Positions 1 to 10,890 of a DNA stretch of 64,000 bases are shown in pieces; position 1 is the stretch's first letter; each line of letters starts with the position of its first letter. A program made the translations under genes and the position numbers. A model generated the notes under the pieces. The model saw nothing but the letters and a program-made list of their open reading frames with translations, was not told the DNA's origin and did not search any database. This DNA comes from Capsicum annuum (taxonomy: Eukaryota > Streptophyta > Magnoliopsida > Solanales > Solanaceae), in NCBI RefSeq assembly GCF_002878395.1, contig NC_061120.1, forward strand, positions 112,504,993 to 112,568,992, written 5' to 3'.

Positions 1-159
1 CAATTATCACATGACAAAAAGGTGATATTAGGAAAATTCTACACGGTTTAAAATACTTCTGACTTGGGAAAAAACTTCTCAACCTTTTAGAATCAAATTA
101 ACACTTTACTAAACACTCTCTAATGCTCAGACTACGAGAGAATTTTGTGGGGTCTTACA
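1..159 (-). repeat. Right-hand end of a minus-strand Ty3-type LTR
   Basis: The stretch ends with ggggtcttaca at 149-159. Read on the minus strand this is TGTAAGACCCC, a usual start for chromovirus LTRs in plants. The rest of the LTR and its element would lie left of the window. No coding sequence is visible. The next bases (ctgca) may be one copy of a target duplication, but its partner is outside the window. The family is inferred from the terminus only. Confidence 0.45.
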
Positions 160-299
160 CTGCATTGGAAAAGTTAGCCAAACTACCTATGGGGCAATAA
201 TCAGGTTCAACCTTAGAAGTTTCAGTAGCAACATAGTATCAGAACAATAATAAGAGCAATAATATAGAAGATATTTTGAAAAATATCCTATCCAGCTAA

Positions 300-1230
300 G
301 AAAAAATGGCTACAAAAATCAAAATTCAGCAACTAGACCAAAAAAATCTAGAGATGTAGTGGGGCCAGTTTGCTCAGATGCAAAATTTAAGACCACAAGG
401 GGGTTTGCATAGTTATACAGAAAATCTAAAGAAAGTAATGGAAATAACCTTGAGGAGTGATAGATATTTGGTAGATACACCTTCCATGAGAAATGATGAG
501 GTGCAATAAGAATTGAGAATACCTAAATAGTTAGAAAAGCCTGCTGAACCCAAAGGAGATCATAAAAAGGGGACGTCTGAGTATCCAAACAAAAGTTGAT
601 TGAGCAATTCCAAGATAGATCACCACCACCATTCTCTCAAAAGCTTAAGAAAGCCAAATAGGATGCTTGTTTTAAGAAGTTCTTTGACATGCTCAAAAAG
701 CTTAACATTGACCTTCCATTGTTAGATTTTTTGTAAAGAATGCCTAAGTACACTAAGTACTTAAAGGATGTGGTGACGAATAAAATTAGGATGGGTGATA
801 TGAACACTTAGAACTTATTGAAGAGTGATATTCTGTGTTTATGATCAAGATGGCTAACAATCTCAAGCACCTTGAGATTTTTACCCTCCCCATACAAATT
901 GGTGAAAGTGATGTAGTTCAATCTCTGAGTGATTTGGGGAAAGCATCAACTTTTTCCCCTTTTATTTTTAAAACTCTTAGTTTGGGGAAGCCTAGGCCCT
1001 CTTCAGTTGTTCTACTGATGGCAGATAGAACTAGAGTTGTCCATAAAAGAATAATAGATAATTTTATCATCAAGGTTCGTAAGTTCATTATTCGTGATAT
1101 CTTTATTATTCTTTATTATGATATAGATGATAGGGTACCAATCAAATTAGTACATCCATTCATAGGTACTGATAGAGAACTGATAGATGTTAGAGAGGGC
1201 ACAAGATGAGAATGAATGATGAAGGTATGG
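300..1230 (+). pseudogene. Athila/Tat gag C-terminus and protease, decayed
   Basis: Plus-strand reading frames give typical Athila gag tail sequence: a PQGGLHS..TENLKKVMEITLRS block near 400-470, then a PPPFSQKLKKAK / FKKFFDMLKKLNID block near 625-720. A retropepsin-like domain follows at about 885-1200 (DLGKASTF in place of the usual DLGASIN, then LGKPRPSSVVLLMADR). Several in-frame stops (near 507, 523, 735 and 810) and a missing catalytic context show it is dead. Gag would form the particle and the protease would cleave the polyprotein. RT, RNase H and integrase do not follow in frame. The next recognisable piece is the post-pol motif at 1541, so most of pol appears deleted here. Family assignment is from motif recognition. 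Confidence 0.65.
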
Positions 1231-1540
1231 TCTCTAGAGTAAACAAAGCACTCAATACACCCTCATAGTATAGAGATCTATGCATGACCACAGTGATAGA
1301 AGTATATGAGTGTAGGGTGTAGGAGTAGAAACTTAATTACCTATTTGGACACTCTTAAAGAGTTGCTCGATTTGACAAATAAGATTGAATCGGTAAAACA
1401 TAAATGGTATACTGAAAAGGTCAGTGTAAGAAAAGTTTTAGACCTTGAGAGTAAAGACTCAAAAGGTCAGAAAAAAAGAAGAGATAGGCCCTCAGATGTA
1501 AGAAAAAATAAGAGAGCGTATTTAGTGAGTTGTGATATGA
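1231..1540 (+). pseudogene. Residual pol-end sequence of the Athila/Tat element
   Basis: An 85-codon open stretch at 1306-1563 is rich in Lys, Arg and Ser and matches nothing I can name. It runs into the conserved post-pol motif at 1541, so it is probably the joined remainder after an internal deletion of RT and integrase. No catalytic motif is visible. Confidence 0.3.
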
Positions 1541-1593
1541 GTCATGTCGCGATAGTAACTTAGGTACTGCATGAGATGCAACCAAATTTAAGG
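1541..1593 (+). other. Conserved post-pol motif, copy 1 (decayed)
   Basis: The sequence starts GTCATGTCGCGA and ends GATGCAACC. It is a mutated copy of a block that follows pol in three other Athila-type elements here (6689, 53726 on the minus strand, 59193). In better copies the tail reads TTGGGAGGCAACC and can fold as a short hairpin. This copy has lost the hairpin stem. Confidence 0.5.
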
Positions 1594-2286
1594 TAGTTAT
1601 TTTCATTTTTCTAATTTGTCTTTAGTATCACTTTTTTTTCTGTCTTATGTTGACAGGTTTAAGGAAAGCCTGAGCACCTAAGATCTTAGCTATAAAGCAT
1701 GGAAAAAACAAAGTGTGGGGTCTTTAATACCTCTTTGATAGCTGGGGTAGAGTTGGTGAAAACTCCTACATCTTTATCTACAAGATTCTTCTATCTATTC
1801 TCTACATCTCTCCCCGATCTTTTTGCATCTTTCCTCATATCTCACTTTTCTTTCTCTTTCAGTGTCATTGCTTCACTTTTTTATTCTAGTAGCTTTTCTA
1901 TCTGCACTTTTATTGGGACTTTTATCTACATGCTTGCCTTTGTCTTTTAATTGTTTCCCCATCAAGTCAACAATGTCTTCACATTTATCATTGATGACCA
2001 ATGCTGGATCAAATGCGGGTTGCTGTGTCTGTTGGCTTTTCAACTCTGCTATGTCCGTTTGTGCTTATCTAAAATTTGCCATGAACTTCACCAAATATGG
2101 AATAGACATCGCATTCAGCCTTTTGTTGATACGCTTCTCCATATGGTCCATCATGGTTTGAATGTTTTGAAAGGGATGGATTGCTTCAGCTACAATACGG
2201 CCAACTAAAGGCTTGAACTGTGAAGCCCATGTGTCTAGCTACTTTTGGAACTTTTTCTGTAGCTTAATAGACTTGGCAAAATTTTC
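1594..2286. other. Non-coding 3' region of the Athila/Tat element
   Basis: About 700 bases, pyrimidine-rich on the plus strand (1780-1960), with no recognisable domain. Short open frames on both strands look incidental. I place it between pol and the 3' end of the plus-strand element because it follows the post-pol motif. Confidence 0.4.
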
Positions 2287-3600
2287 CTATGTTAACCTGT
2301 ACTTAGAATATTGGGGTGGGATAGATGTAGAGTCTGTAGTCCCACCCATTGGCTGCATAAATTCTGACCCTGCAGATGCACTAGGTGGCACATAGTCAGG
2401 TGACACATAAGTAATGATAGACAATGGCCTACCTGTGGGAAATTCAAAAGTATTGGGGGTTGGTGCTGACTGTGTCTGGTAGGCCAGAGGTCTATTCACT
2501 CGCATCTCAAACTTTGTTTCATCCTTTGATTTCTCAATGTCTTGCCTATGAGTAGCCCGAACTTCATTATCAACTTTTTGAATCACAGGAATATTGTCCT
2601 GCCTGCATAACTCCGTGATCAAACACGGGAATGGTAGTATGCTTGACACCTTGTGTTCCCTCACAAACATTTCATAGGCAATAATTTTTTCAAAATCAAT
2701 CTTCAGCCCTGCAATCAGACAAGCCACTAGCACAGCCCTATGATTGTCCAAATTGGCATAACCCTCTGTCGGCATCAACCTTAATTGAATAATGGCCCAC
2801 TAGAATTTAGCCCAAAAGCTAAAGGGAGGATTTAAAAATGTGCTCTCGTGGGTTGAAAGTCCAGGAGGGGTTGTCATCTCAGTAAGTAGCCTAGCAAACC
2901 AAGGCCTTTGAGTAGATGCAGATGTCAGATGATACTCCAGATCTAGAACCACAGTCAGTGCTTCGTAGTCGGGCCCAAATAATATCCTTTTGATTATTCA
3001 CACCAATATATCTATGTTAACTCCTCTCACTGGAACTGGTTCCTTGTTAGGAAAATTTGAAATCTTTGAGCCCTTAGGACAATATTTCTCTGCCAGTACA
3101 AAATAATTAGTGAAAATTCCCTCACAGATTCAATTGGTATGAACCGAAAGGCTTACTCATCCAGGATAACTTATACTCATTGAATCGCCGCTCCAGCTCT
3201 AGATATTCATGCAACTCAATCATCACTATTTAGTATTCTTTGGAGATTGGCCTCATGATTGGCCTACTCGCCGTTGGTTCCAGTCCATCAAGGAACTTAT
3301 CCTTTGCTCCTTCAATTTGCTATATAAGTGCCTCCCTTGTTTAAGGATCTTTGTTCTTGACTACATTGGCCTCCTCAGTTTTTGGCTCAACTGGGTTGGG
3401 GTTATATGTATTGACCCTATCCTCGTTGGGGCTCGAAATGGTGCTACTAGTGCTATTGTCACTCTCCTTATCAGACTAGGAGAGTGTCTGATTTATTCTA
3501 TCCCTTTGCTTAGTGTTGAAGGCTGGGGCTTCCTCACTCAAAGTCGGTTCATCTCTTCCCCATTATGATCGTCCACCGTCTTTTGTTAATGGAAGCTTTC
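2287..3600 (-). pseudogene. Antisense ORF with 'putative plant transposon protein' type domain
   Basis: The clearest frame is 2778-2287 (163 codons). It has the pattern LDNHRAVLVACLIAGLKIDF, then IAYEMFVREHK and LPFPCLITELCRQ, which I recognise as the domain often labelled 'putative plant transposon protein' in Solanaceae (near Pfam PF20167, from memory). Upstream frames at about 3600-2780 give more of the same protein, including LDGLEPTASRP, ELERRFNEYKLSWM and GVNIDILV, but with stops and frame changes. It lies antisense to the gag/pol remains on its left. This fits the additional antisense ORFs described in some Tat-lineage retrotransposons. Function is unknown; no nuclease or transposase catalytic residues are visible. 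It could instead belong to a separate minus-strand element whose LTR is the arm at 4057-4752. Confidence 0.5.
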
Positions 3601-3649
3601 TTTCCATATTGCCTGAATATCATGTTAAGAAAATAGCTGGATTAGAGTC

Positions 3650-4056
3650 AGAAGGAAAAAGTACTACAAGGAAGACTTGACGAAAGGGTTGACAGTCTGT
3701 CGGGCTTGCAATGGTCCGTCACCCTGGCCGTCAAGCCTTAAACATTGTCTCACATATCAGACAAGCTAGCAATGGTTAATCTAACAGTCTGTCAGAGGGA
3801 TGACGGTCCGTTAAGTAGTCTGTCGCAGCTTATCCAGTAACTTTCAATTTTGGCCACCTTCTGACGGTCGATCTGGCAGTCTGTCGGGGGTCCGACAGTC
3901 CATTAAGATGGACGTTAGCCTCAACTTTCACTTTAAAACTTTACTTAGGCATTTTGTCGAACATCTGATATACATTCTTACTTTTTAACACAACAATGGC
4001 ATAAATTTAGTGCTTAAGCACAAATTTTCTCACTCTTAGCACATGGGTTACTTATA
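3650..4056. repeat. Cluster of gacggtccgtca-like palindromic motifs
   Basis: Between about 3680 and 3920 there are many copies of short motifs such as gacagtctgtc, tggtccgtca and gacggtcgatc, each close to a self-complementary form of GACGGTCCGTC. The same motif recurs at 4555-4750, 6840-7165 and 11915-12215. The rest (3930-4056) is plain AT-rich sequence. Confidence 0.6.
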
Positions 4057-4752
4057 CTTCACCTAGAACAATACACATCAGAGTTCGTCTTCAAAATTAT
4101 AATCAGAACAAAGCAAAAACAAGGTGGAATTTCTTTAACAACCAACAACTAAATTAACCCATGTCTAGTAATTCTAAGAATAAAAATGAGGTTATGATCA
4201 TACCTTGATGGTGTAGTAAACATCACTATCCTAACTTGCCGATTCAAAATAGAAGAAAATTCAAAGCCTTTATTAGGTATTATTAACTTATTTTCTGATA
4301 ATATGAGAAGAAGGATGAGGTTATTTAAATAAGAGAGAAAAGGAATAGGAAAAGTCCTAAGAGGAGATAACTGATCCCAGATACTTTGAATACAGAGAAA
4401 GTTAAACAGTTTTAGGATTTGAAAGGGTGGCAACATATGCAACCGCTTCTTATTATTGGTTTAAAAATGTTTGGATCAGACAAGGACACTTAAGTAAGCA
4501 TTAAATTTAAATCGACCAGACCCGTCACTTAGGGTTTAATTAACAGTTGACCTTACAGTCCGTCAGGAGGCTGACAGTTCATCAGGGTAACCATCGTAGC
4601 TTACCAAAATCACATTAAGCATGCCTTAATGCAATGGCTTGTCTGACGGTCCGTCAGTGATGTGACAGTCTGTCAATCAGTTTGTCAGTTTAATCTAGAA
4701 ACTTCTAATTTGAGCGTAAGGTTGATGGAGGCCTTGACTGTCCATCGGTAGC
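4057..4752 (-). repeat. Inverted LTR-like arm 1
   Basis: This arm is the reverse complement of 6959-7647 with scattered mismatches. For example, ccatgtctagtaattctaagaa at about 4159 pairs with ttcttagaattactagacatgg at about 7530. The arms end in the shared string tccatcggtagc (4741-4752) and its complement at 6959. The other arm has a TATA-like stretch and follows integrase, so I read both as LTR copies; this one is in minus orientation. The abrupt start of RT sequence at 4753 marks a rearrangement junction. Confidence 0.7.
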
Positions 4753-5453
4753 TGGGTCATGCTGGATTCTACCGCCAATTTATTAAGGACTTCTCTAAAA
4801 TTTCTAATCCACTATGCAAATTATTGGAGAAGGAAGCTAAATTTGTATTTGATGATGATTGCAAGAAGGCCTTTGAATGCCTTAAAGAGATGTTTGTTGC
4901 TTCCCCTATCATTGTTGCTCTAGACTAGTCTAAGCCTTTAGAAATCATGTGTGATGCAAGTGGATTAGCATTGGGTGCTGTGCTTGGCCAGAAGAAAGAA
5001 AAATTGTTCCACCCCATGTTCTATGCGAGCAAGGCATTCAATGGGGCGCAGAATAATTACACTGTTACTGAGCAGGAACTTCTCACAGTTGTATATGCTT
5101 TTGAGAATTTTCGTGCTTATTTGTTGGGAACCAAGGTGGTTCTTCATACAGACCATGCTTCTTTGAGATATTTGATGGAAAAGAAGAATGTAAAACCAAG
5201 GTTAATCAAATGGGTGCTTCTTCTACAAGAGTTTGACTTCAGAGTCAAAGATAGGAAGGGATATGAAAATCAGGTCGCAGACCATCTATCTAGACTAAAG
5301 AGAGATCAGGAAATCATTGATAAATGCAAAATTAATAATGCATTCCCTGATGAGCATATCCTTGCTACTGTGCTTGAAAGAGTACCTTGGAATGCAGATT
5401 TTGCCAATTTTGTGGTAAGAAATCTTACTCTTGAAGACTTTTCCTTTCATTAG
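4753..5453 (+). pseudogene. RT thumb and RNase H of an Athila/Tat pol
   Basis: The reading starts inside RT with GHAGFYRQFIKDFSKIS, directly at the inverted-repeat junction, so the RT fingers and palm with the catalytic aspartates are missing. RNase H follows at 4947-5290: [15 protein letters not shown] (first catalytic Asp), the [13 protein letters not shown] block (Glu), [10 protein letters not shown] (Asp) and [10 protein letters not shown] (last Asp). All four acidic positions are kept. RNase H removes the RNA strand during reverse transcription. A stop precedes the domain (tag at 4926-4928) and another ends it (5451-5453). The frame continues toward integrase with more stops. Confidence 0.85.
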
Positions 5454-6300
5454 AAAAGAAAATTCCTCCATGATTCCAAGAGTTACTTCTAGGACGATCC
5501 ATATTTATTCAGATGATGTGCCGATAATATTATCAGAAGATGCATTCCAGAAGTTGATATGCAGAATATTTTGGAAGCCTGCCATGCTTCTCCAGTCGGG
5601 GGTCACCATGCGGGTGATCACACCGCAAGGAAAGTGCTAGAGAGTGGATATTATTGGCGAACATTTTTCAGGGATGCATATGAATTTGTGAAGGGATGTG
5701 ACCAGTGTCAGAGGAAATGGTTAATTTTGAAGCACCATGAGATGCACATGAAAAAATGCTAGAAGTTAAATTGTTCGTCGTCTGGGGTATCGATTTTATG
5801 GGACCCTTCGTCAGTTCCTATGGGTTGAAATACATATTGGTTACTGTAGATTATGTATCCAAATGGGCAGAAACAGTGGCTCTGGCTGACAATGAAGGCA
5901 AAATAGTGGTTGCCTTTTTGAAGAAGAACATCTTCTCCCATTTTGGGGTACCGAGAACTATCATAAGCAATGCGGGATCTCATTTATGCAATAAAATATT
6001 CTGGGCTACTTTGGTGAAATATGGTGTGAAGCAACATAATGTGGCTACTCCATACCACCCACAAACTAGTGGGCAAGCTGAGGTTTCGAACTAGGAGATT
6101 AAAGCAATATTAGCCAAGATAGTGAACACGAGCAGGAGTGATTGGTCTCGAAAGCTTGATGATGCATTATGGGCATATCGAACATCTTTCATGACTCCTA
6201 TTGGGATGTCGCTATATCATCTGGTTTTTGGCAAAGCATCTCACCTTCCGATTGAGCTGGAACACAGCTTTGTGGGCGCTCAAGCGGTTGAATTTTGATT
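5454..6300 (+). pseudogene. Athila/Tat integrase, broken
   Basis: The HHCC zinc finger is present near 5604-5720 (GGHHAGDHTARKVL through KGCDQCQRKW). The core follows after a frame change near 5740-5760. GIDFMGPF keeps the first catalytic Asp. The second catalytic position reads [10 protein letters not shown], so Asp has become Asn. [12 protein letters not shown] keeps the Glu. A stop (tag at 6092-6094) lies immediately after, with frame-conserved sequence beyond it ([24 protein letters not shown] and [13 protein letters not shown]). Integrase would join cDNA to host DNA; this copy cannot. Motif wording fits the Athila/Tat branch of Ty3 elements rather than chromoviruses. Confidence 0.85.
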
Positions 6301-6688
6301 GGAAAGAAGCAATAGAACTAAGATAGGGGCAGCTGAATGAGATGTATGAATTATGTGTCGATGCATATGAGAGATCAGATCTGTATAAATTAAGAATGAA
6401 GAAGTACCACGATCGAAGAATTGAAAAGCTTGATTTTTAAGTAGGAAATTGGGTATTACTCTTCATCTCCAGAATCAAGCTCTTCCCAGGTAAACTCCAA
6501 TCTAAGAGGTCTGGCCCGTTTAAAGTCACCCAAATCTACTCATCTGGAGTAGCCGAACTTGAAAATAATGATGAAAATGTCTTTAAAGTGAACAGGTAGC
6601 GATTTAAGCAATACATCGGTCCTATAGACTCGGTGAAATATTTAAGTGCAGTTTATCTTGATGAAGTCTGAGTAATCAAGAAAACTGA
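6301..6688 (+). pseudogene. C-terminal tail of the Athila/Tat pol
   Basis: Continuation of the integrase C-terminus: short open stretches such as YHDRRIEKLDF and NWVLLFISRIKLFPGK, with stops between them. This is the usual KSRWSGPF-type end of Athila pol. It terminates just before the post-pol motif at 6689. No chromodomain is visible. Confidence 0.6.
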
Positions 6689-6732
6689 GTCATGCCGCGA
6701 CAATAAATCAGGCGCTAGTGGAGGTAACCGAC
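6689..6732 (+). other. Conserved post-pol motif, copy 2
   Basis: GTCATGCCGCGAC, then TAAATCAGGCGCT, then GGAGGTAACC. It lies immediately after pol. The same block occurs after pol in three other elements in this window, which suggests a kept RNA or DNA function rather than coding. Confidence 0.65.
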
Positions 6733-6958
6733 AAAGTGTTTTTGTAACCATAGTTAGAGTTTATTTGTTGTTTTTATGTAGCTTTATGTGTTTATGATAT
6801 GTGCAGGATTGAGAATGCATAAAGAAAGGATTTTATCCAGTTGAAAAAGGGTGACGGGAAGGCTGATAGATTGTGAAGGCCTCGACAGACCATCAAAGCC
6901 ATAGCCAAAAAATAGAGATTTTGGATAAGGCTCGATGACCAAATTGATGGACCGTCAG
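6733..6958 (+). other. Non-coding spacer between pol and LTR arm 2
   Basis: About 225 bases with no coding signal. Its second half (6840-6958) holds several gatagattgtgaagg / gatggaccgtcag motif copies. Confidence 0.4.
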
Positions 6959-7671
6959 GCTACCGATGGACAGTCAAGGCCTCCATCAAACTTACGCTCA
7001 AATTAGAATTTTTTGGATTGAACTGACGGACTGCTCGACAGACTGTCGCATCACTGACGGACCGTCAAACAAGCCATTGCAGTAAGGCATGCTTAGTGTG
7101 ATTCTGGTAAGCCACGATGGCTACCCTGATAGACCGTCAGCCTCCTGACAAACCATAAGGTCAACTGTTAATTAAACCCTATGTGACGAGTCTGGTCAAT
7201 TTAAATTTAATGCTTACTTAAGTGTCCTTGTCTGATCCAAACATTTTTAAACCAATAATAAGAAGCGGTTACATATGTTGCCACCCTTTCAAATCCTAAA
7301 ACTGTTTAACTTTCTCTACATTCAAAGTATCTGGGATCAATTATCTCCTCTTAGGACTCTCCCTCTTCCTTTTCTTATTTAAATAACCTCATCCTTCTTC
7401 TCATCTTATCAGAAAAAAGTTAATAATACCTAATAAAGGCTTTGAATTTTCTTCTATTTTGAGTTGGCAAGTTAGGATAGTGATGTTTAATGCACCATCA
7501 AGGTGATCACAACCTCATTCTTCTTCTTAGAATTACTAGACATGGGTTAATTTTGTTGTTGGTTGTTAAAGAAACTCCACCTTGTTTTTGCTTTGTTCTG
7601 ATTATAATTTTGAAGATGAACTCTGATGTGTATTGTTCTGGGTGAAGAAGAGTTTGATGAACCACTTCCCA
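6959..7671 (+). repeat. Inverted LTR-like arm 2, probable 3' LTR with TATA box
   Basis: This is the partner of arm 1, in plus orientation after integrase. It has palindromic gacggaccgtc motifs (7020-7165), then a TATA-like tatttaaata at about 7376, then an untranslated stretch. The homology to arm 1 ends at 7647. The likely LTR end is ...cacttccca at 7671, after which minus-strand RT sequence begins abruptly (tacaaactctcc). Confidence 0.6.
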
Positions 7672-7905
7672 TACAAACTCTCCACCCAGTCACAAACCTG
7701 ATGGAATCAACCCATTTTTCTTATTTGCCACGATAGTCATGCCCCCTTTCTTGGGCACATATTAGACAGGGCTTACCCACTTACTATCAAAAATTGGGTA
7801 TACAACTCCTGCATCCAGCCATTTCATGATCTCCTTCTTAACCACCTCTTGCATTGGAGGATTAAGACGTCGTTGATGCTCAATGGTTGGTGTACTATCT
7901 TCCTC
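7672..7905 (-). pseudogene. RT N-terminus of the minus-strand Athila/Tat pol
   Basis: Read on the minus strand, the segment gives DAGVVYP-like (here MQELYTQF after a frame change), then SKWVSPV, VPKKGGMT and NKKNGLIPS, ending VTGWRVCM at 7672. This is the start of Athila RT. The rest of RT is missing because the sequence is cut by the LTR arm at 7671. Stops and frameshifts are present. It continues the gag and protease remains to its right. Confidence 0.6.
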
Positions 7906-8830
7906 AAGCTAAATCTTGTGAGTGCAAATACTAAGAGGAATACCAATGATATTGGCAATAGTCTATCCTATAGCCCTTTTATATTATCTAAGCACAGAGA
8001 TAAGTGCCTCAACCTGGTGCTCACCCAAATCAGCAACAATAATCACAGGCAAAGTGTTTCCACAACCTAGAAACATATACCATCAATGTCCTGGAAACTA
8101 CTTCAACACCAACACCAGTGGCTCTTTGATAAATGGTTTAGCCAAAGGCGTTGGTTGATTTTTTAGATCAAAGTCCAGCTTCTTGGGAGCATATGATAGG
8201 ATCTCATTCCCGTCAAAGCACACACTGTCTCTTCGTACTCCTCGATACCTTCACCATCAAAATTCATCAAGACTGTAGCCAGAGTTTTCACAACAAATTT
8301 ATCCTTAATTGGAACCTCTTTCTCGTCTTCATAATAAATATCAACGATGGAAAATACACTCATCTCTTTGGGTTGCTTCATAGATTGGCACACATCAAAG
8401 CGAACCATCTCCTCATTAAGCCTGAATAGTAATTCATTATCCCTCAAATTAATAAGGACACTCCCGATTACGAGAAAAGGTCTACCCAAGATTATGGGTA
8501 CCTCGTAATTCACCTCGTATTCCTAAATAATAAAATTCGCAGGAAATCTAAAACTGGCCACTTTTACTAGCACATCATACAATTTCCCCACTAGCCATTT
8601 CATAGACCTATACGCCATTACCAATCAAATATTTGTGGGTGTAGGGTCCCCCAAACCCAACCTCTTATAAACAGTAAGTGGCATCAAGTTTACTCTCTCC
8701 GAGATCTTATAAGGCCTTAGAAAAATCAAGTGACCCAATAGTACAAGGGATAGTGAATGCTCCTGGGTCTGCTTTTTTTATACCAAGGATCTTCTCGAGA
8801 TGTCTCTACAATGGTGAATATTATCCACCG
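7906..8830 (-). pseudogene. Protease region of the minus-strand Athila/Tat element
   Basis: The longest frame is 8513-8163 (116 codons) with NYEVPIILGRPFLVIGSVLINL, the C-terminal half of an Athila retropepsin, followed by NELLFRLNEEMVRFDV. Upstream to about 8830 the flap and active-site half is readable in pieces (NLMPLTVYKRLGLGDPTPTN, then MKWLVGKLYDVLVKV), but the DLGASI active-site motif itself is not intact. The protease would process Gag-Pol. Several stops make it non-functional. Confidence 0.7.
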
Positions 8831-9322
8831 GTTTATAGCTAACTGTTCTCCTCTTCGTCACAAGATCCTTCATAAAGTTGGCGTATTCGGGCATCTACTC
8901 TGGTGCCTCCACTAAAGGCATATTCACCGTTAGTTGCTTCAGTATTTCCATAAATTTGCTAAACTTTATGTCATTAGCCTTCTTCTTCAATCAATGGGGA
9001 AAGGGCGGTTGCATTTTTGGAAGAGTATTAACCACTGCCTCCTTTTATTTTTTCTTTTCTTCCTCTAACTTATCAACCTTCTAATGGTTAGATGTACCCG
9101 CATTACCATCCAGCTTCTCAGACTCCATTGGATGGGTTTCATTATTTTTTGTATTTTCTTCAATCACATCTTCAATCACAGCTTTACCAACACAAGGACC
9201 AGGTAACACTTTACCACTCCGAGTGGTAACTGCCATGTAAGAGCTATCATTTCATGGATTTTACACTGTATCGCTCGGAAATGTACCACTCTTCCTCTGA
9301 TTAAATGTTGTCGAGAGTTGGT
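8831..9322 (-). pseudogene. Gag-protease linker of the minus-strand Athila/Tat element
   Basis: Broken minus-strand frames contain the usual gag tail: SLRSGKVLPGPCVGK near 9230-9180, PPFPH.LKKKANDIKFSKFMEILKQLTVNMPLVEA near 9010-8905, and MPEYANFMKDLVTKRR near 8890-8845. Stops interrupt it. Order and spacing match the gag C-terminus of Athila elements. Confidence 0.65.
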
Positions 9323-10612
9323 TCATCTGCTGCTCCAAATGCTTGATAGGGTTGAGTGCGAATTTACAAGCTGAATCATGAAAGATAAGTTACTCTTCAT
9401 CGCTGTCACCTTAGTATTGGTCGCCTCAACTCCCTTTAATAGTTTCTTCATCATGTACTCCATGGATATCTTACTTGAAATGGTAGCAACATTATCCCCT
9501 TTTCCAAGAGGCACATATAGTTCACTCCTGTCATTCTTGTTCTTCCAACTTCCTTGGTCCCTATCTTTATAACTAGCCTTGTCACAATAGTTCCGACCTT
9601 GATTCCCTTGGCTATTGCCTCGCAAACCCCCCTGATTATTTAGATAGTTTGCCTCTTCCTTAGAATCAGAATCAACTTTGCCTTGTGACCCAACAACTTT
9701 TACCTTCTCACTCTTCCCAAATAATATATATTTAGTAAGCAGATCCATCTAGGTTTTTATATGCGTCATATCCTGGTCACGTTCCTGCTCTTTTCAAAGT
9801 TGCTTTACAAATATACCACTGGATAGAGTAGGGATTGCTACCACAAAATCTCTGATATGCCAAACTCTACTTGTCTTAGTCAATCGCTCCAACATATCTG
9901 CTGCCTCAGTGAATGTAAGCTTCATGAATGCTCCTCCTGTAGCATTCTCTATAGTTTGTTTAGTGATAGAGTTTAAGGCTCTATAGAATATCTCCATCAA
10001 ATGCTCATCGGTCATCTTGTGGTTTGTGCACTGTGTAAGCTTCTTCTTAAATCACATCTAAGTATCATGTAGTGCCTCATTCGGTAACTGTATGAAGTTC
10101 CTAATCTCGTCCCTCAACTATAATATCCTGGAGGGTGGAAAGAACCTTTCTAGGAAAGCTCCTTTCAGTTGCCTCTAGTTTGTTATCAAATCAGGTGCCA
10201 ACTCATTCAGCCACATTGTTGCCTCCCTAAACAGAGACAACAGAAATAACCGAAGACAAATTGCATTTTGTCCAACACTCGAGTTGTCAAAGGACTTGCA
10301 AATATTGATGAAATTCACCAAATGCATGTTTGGGTCATCTCCTAGAAGTCCTCCAAACAACCCTTTGAGATTGAGCAGTTGTATCATGGTGCTAGTGATA
10401 TTAAAATTCACCCCAGGTGCTAATGGTGGTGGGATAATTGCTATGGTTACACCAGCCTCATCTAAATCTATGTCATCATCTTCATCAGGTATAAACTGCA
10501 CAGTAGGTTGGAGGTTTACTCTGCATCTAGCTACTTGATCTCTATTTGCAAGCACCTCTACATTCTCCGCACGCCTCCTGTTTGCTGGGTTGATCAGATC
10601 ATCATCCCCCAA
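9323..10612 (-). pseudogene. Gag of the minus-strand Athila/Tat element
   Basis: Three collinear open pieces cover most of gag. 10612-10175 starts MGDDDLINPANRRR and contains NLKGLFGGLLGDDPNMHLVNF and ATMWLNELAPD. 10015-9794 gives MTDEHLMEIFYRALNSITKQ and FTEAADMLERL. 9748-9323 is low in complexity with GNSQGNQGRNY and a final VNSHSTLSSIW. Between the first two, frames near 10170-10020 give GAFLERFFPPSRI and similar. Gag would form the virus-like particle. There is no CCHC knuckle, as is common in this lineage. The start at 10612 is the first Met downstream of the primer site (10891-10911), leaving a roughly 280-base leader. Stops separate the pieces, so the gene is dead. Confidence 0.8.
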
Positions 10613-10890
10613 ATCCTCCTCATCAGGATTAGGATCACAGGCCGGTTGACTATCATTCTATCGATTAACTTATGCTCTAGCCAAGACAGCTAGTCTATCA
10701 ACTTCTTGTTGTTTTTCCATTCTACCAAGTAGATACAGTTCAGGATTGAAGGGTAAGAGCGGTTCTCCTAAACTTTTGGTGCATAGTGTAAGTAATAATG
10801 AGCCTGTAATGAACAAAAACAACAAATAAAGGTAAATTTAGGAATCTTGACCAAAGGTCAATTAAGAATCACAAACTTAATTGACAACCG
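10613..10890 (-). other. 5' leader of the minus-strand Athila/Tat element
   Basis: About 280 bases between the primer site and the gag start. It is AT-rich with no coding signal beyond a short in-frame upstream stretch. It would be the packaging and leader region of the element's RNA. Confidence 0.5.
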
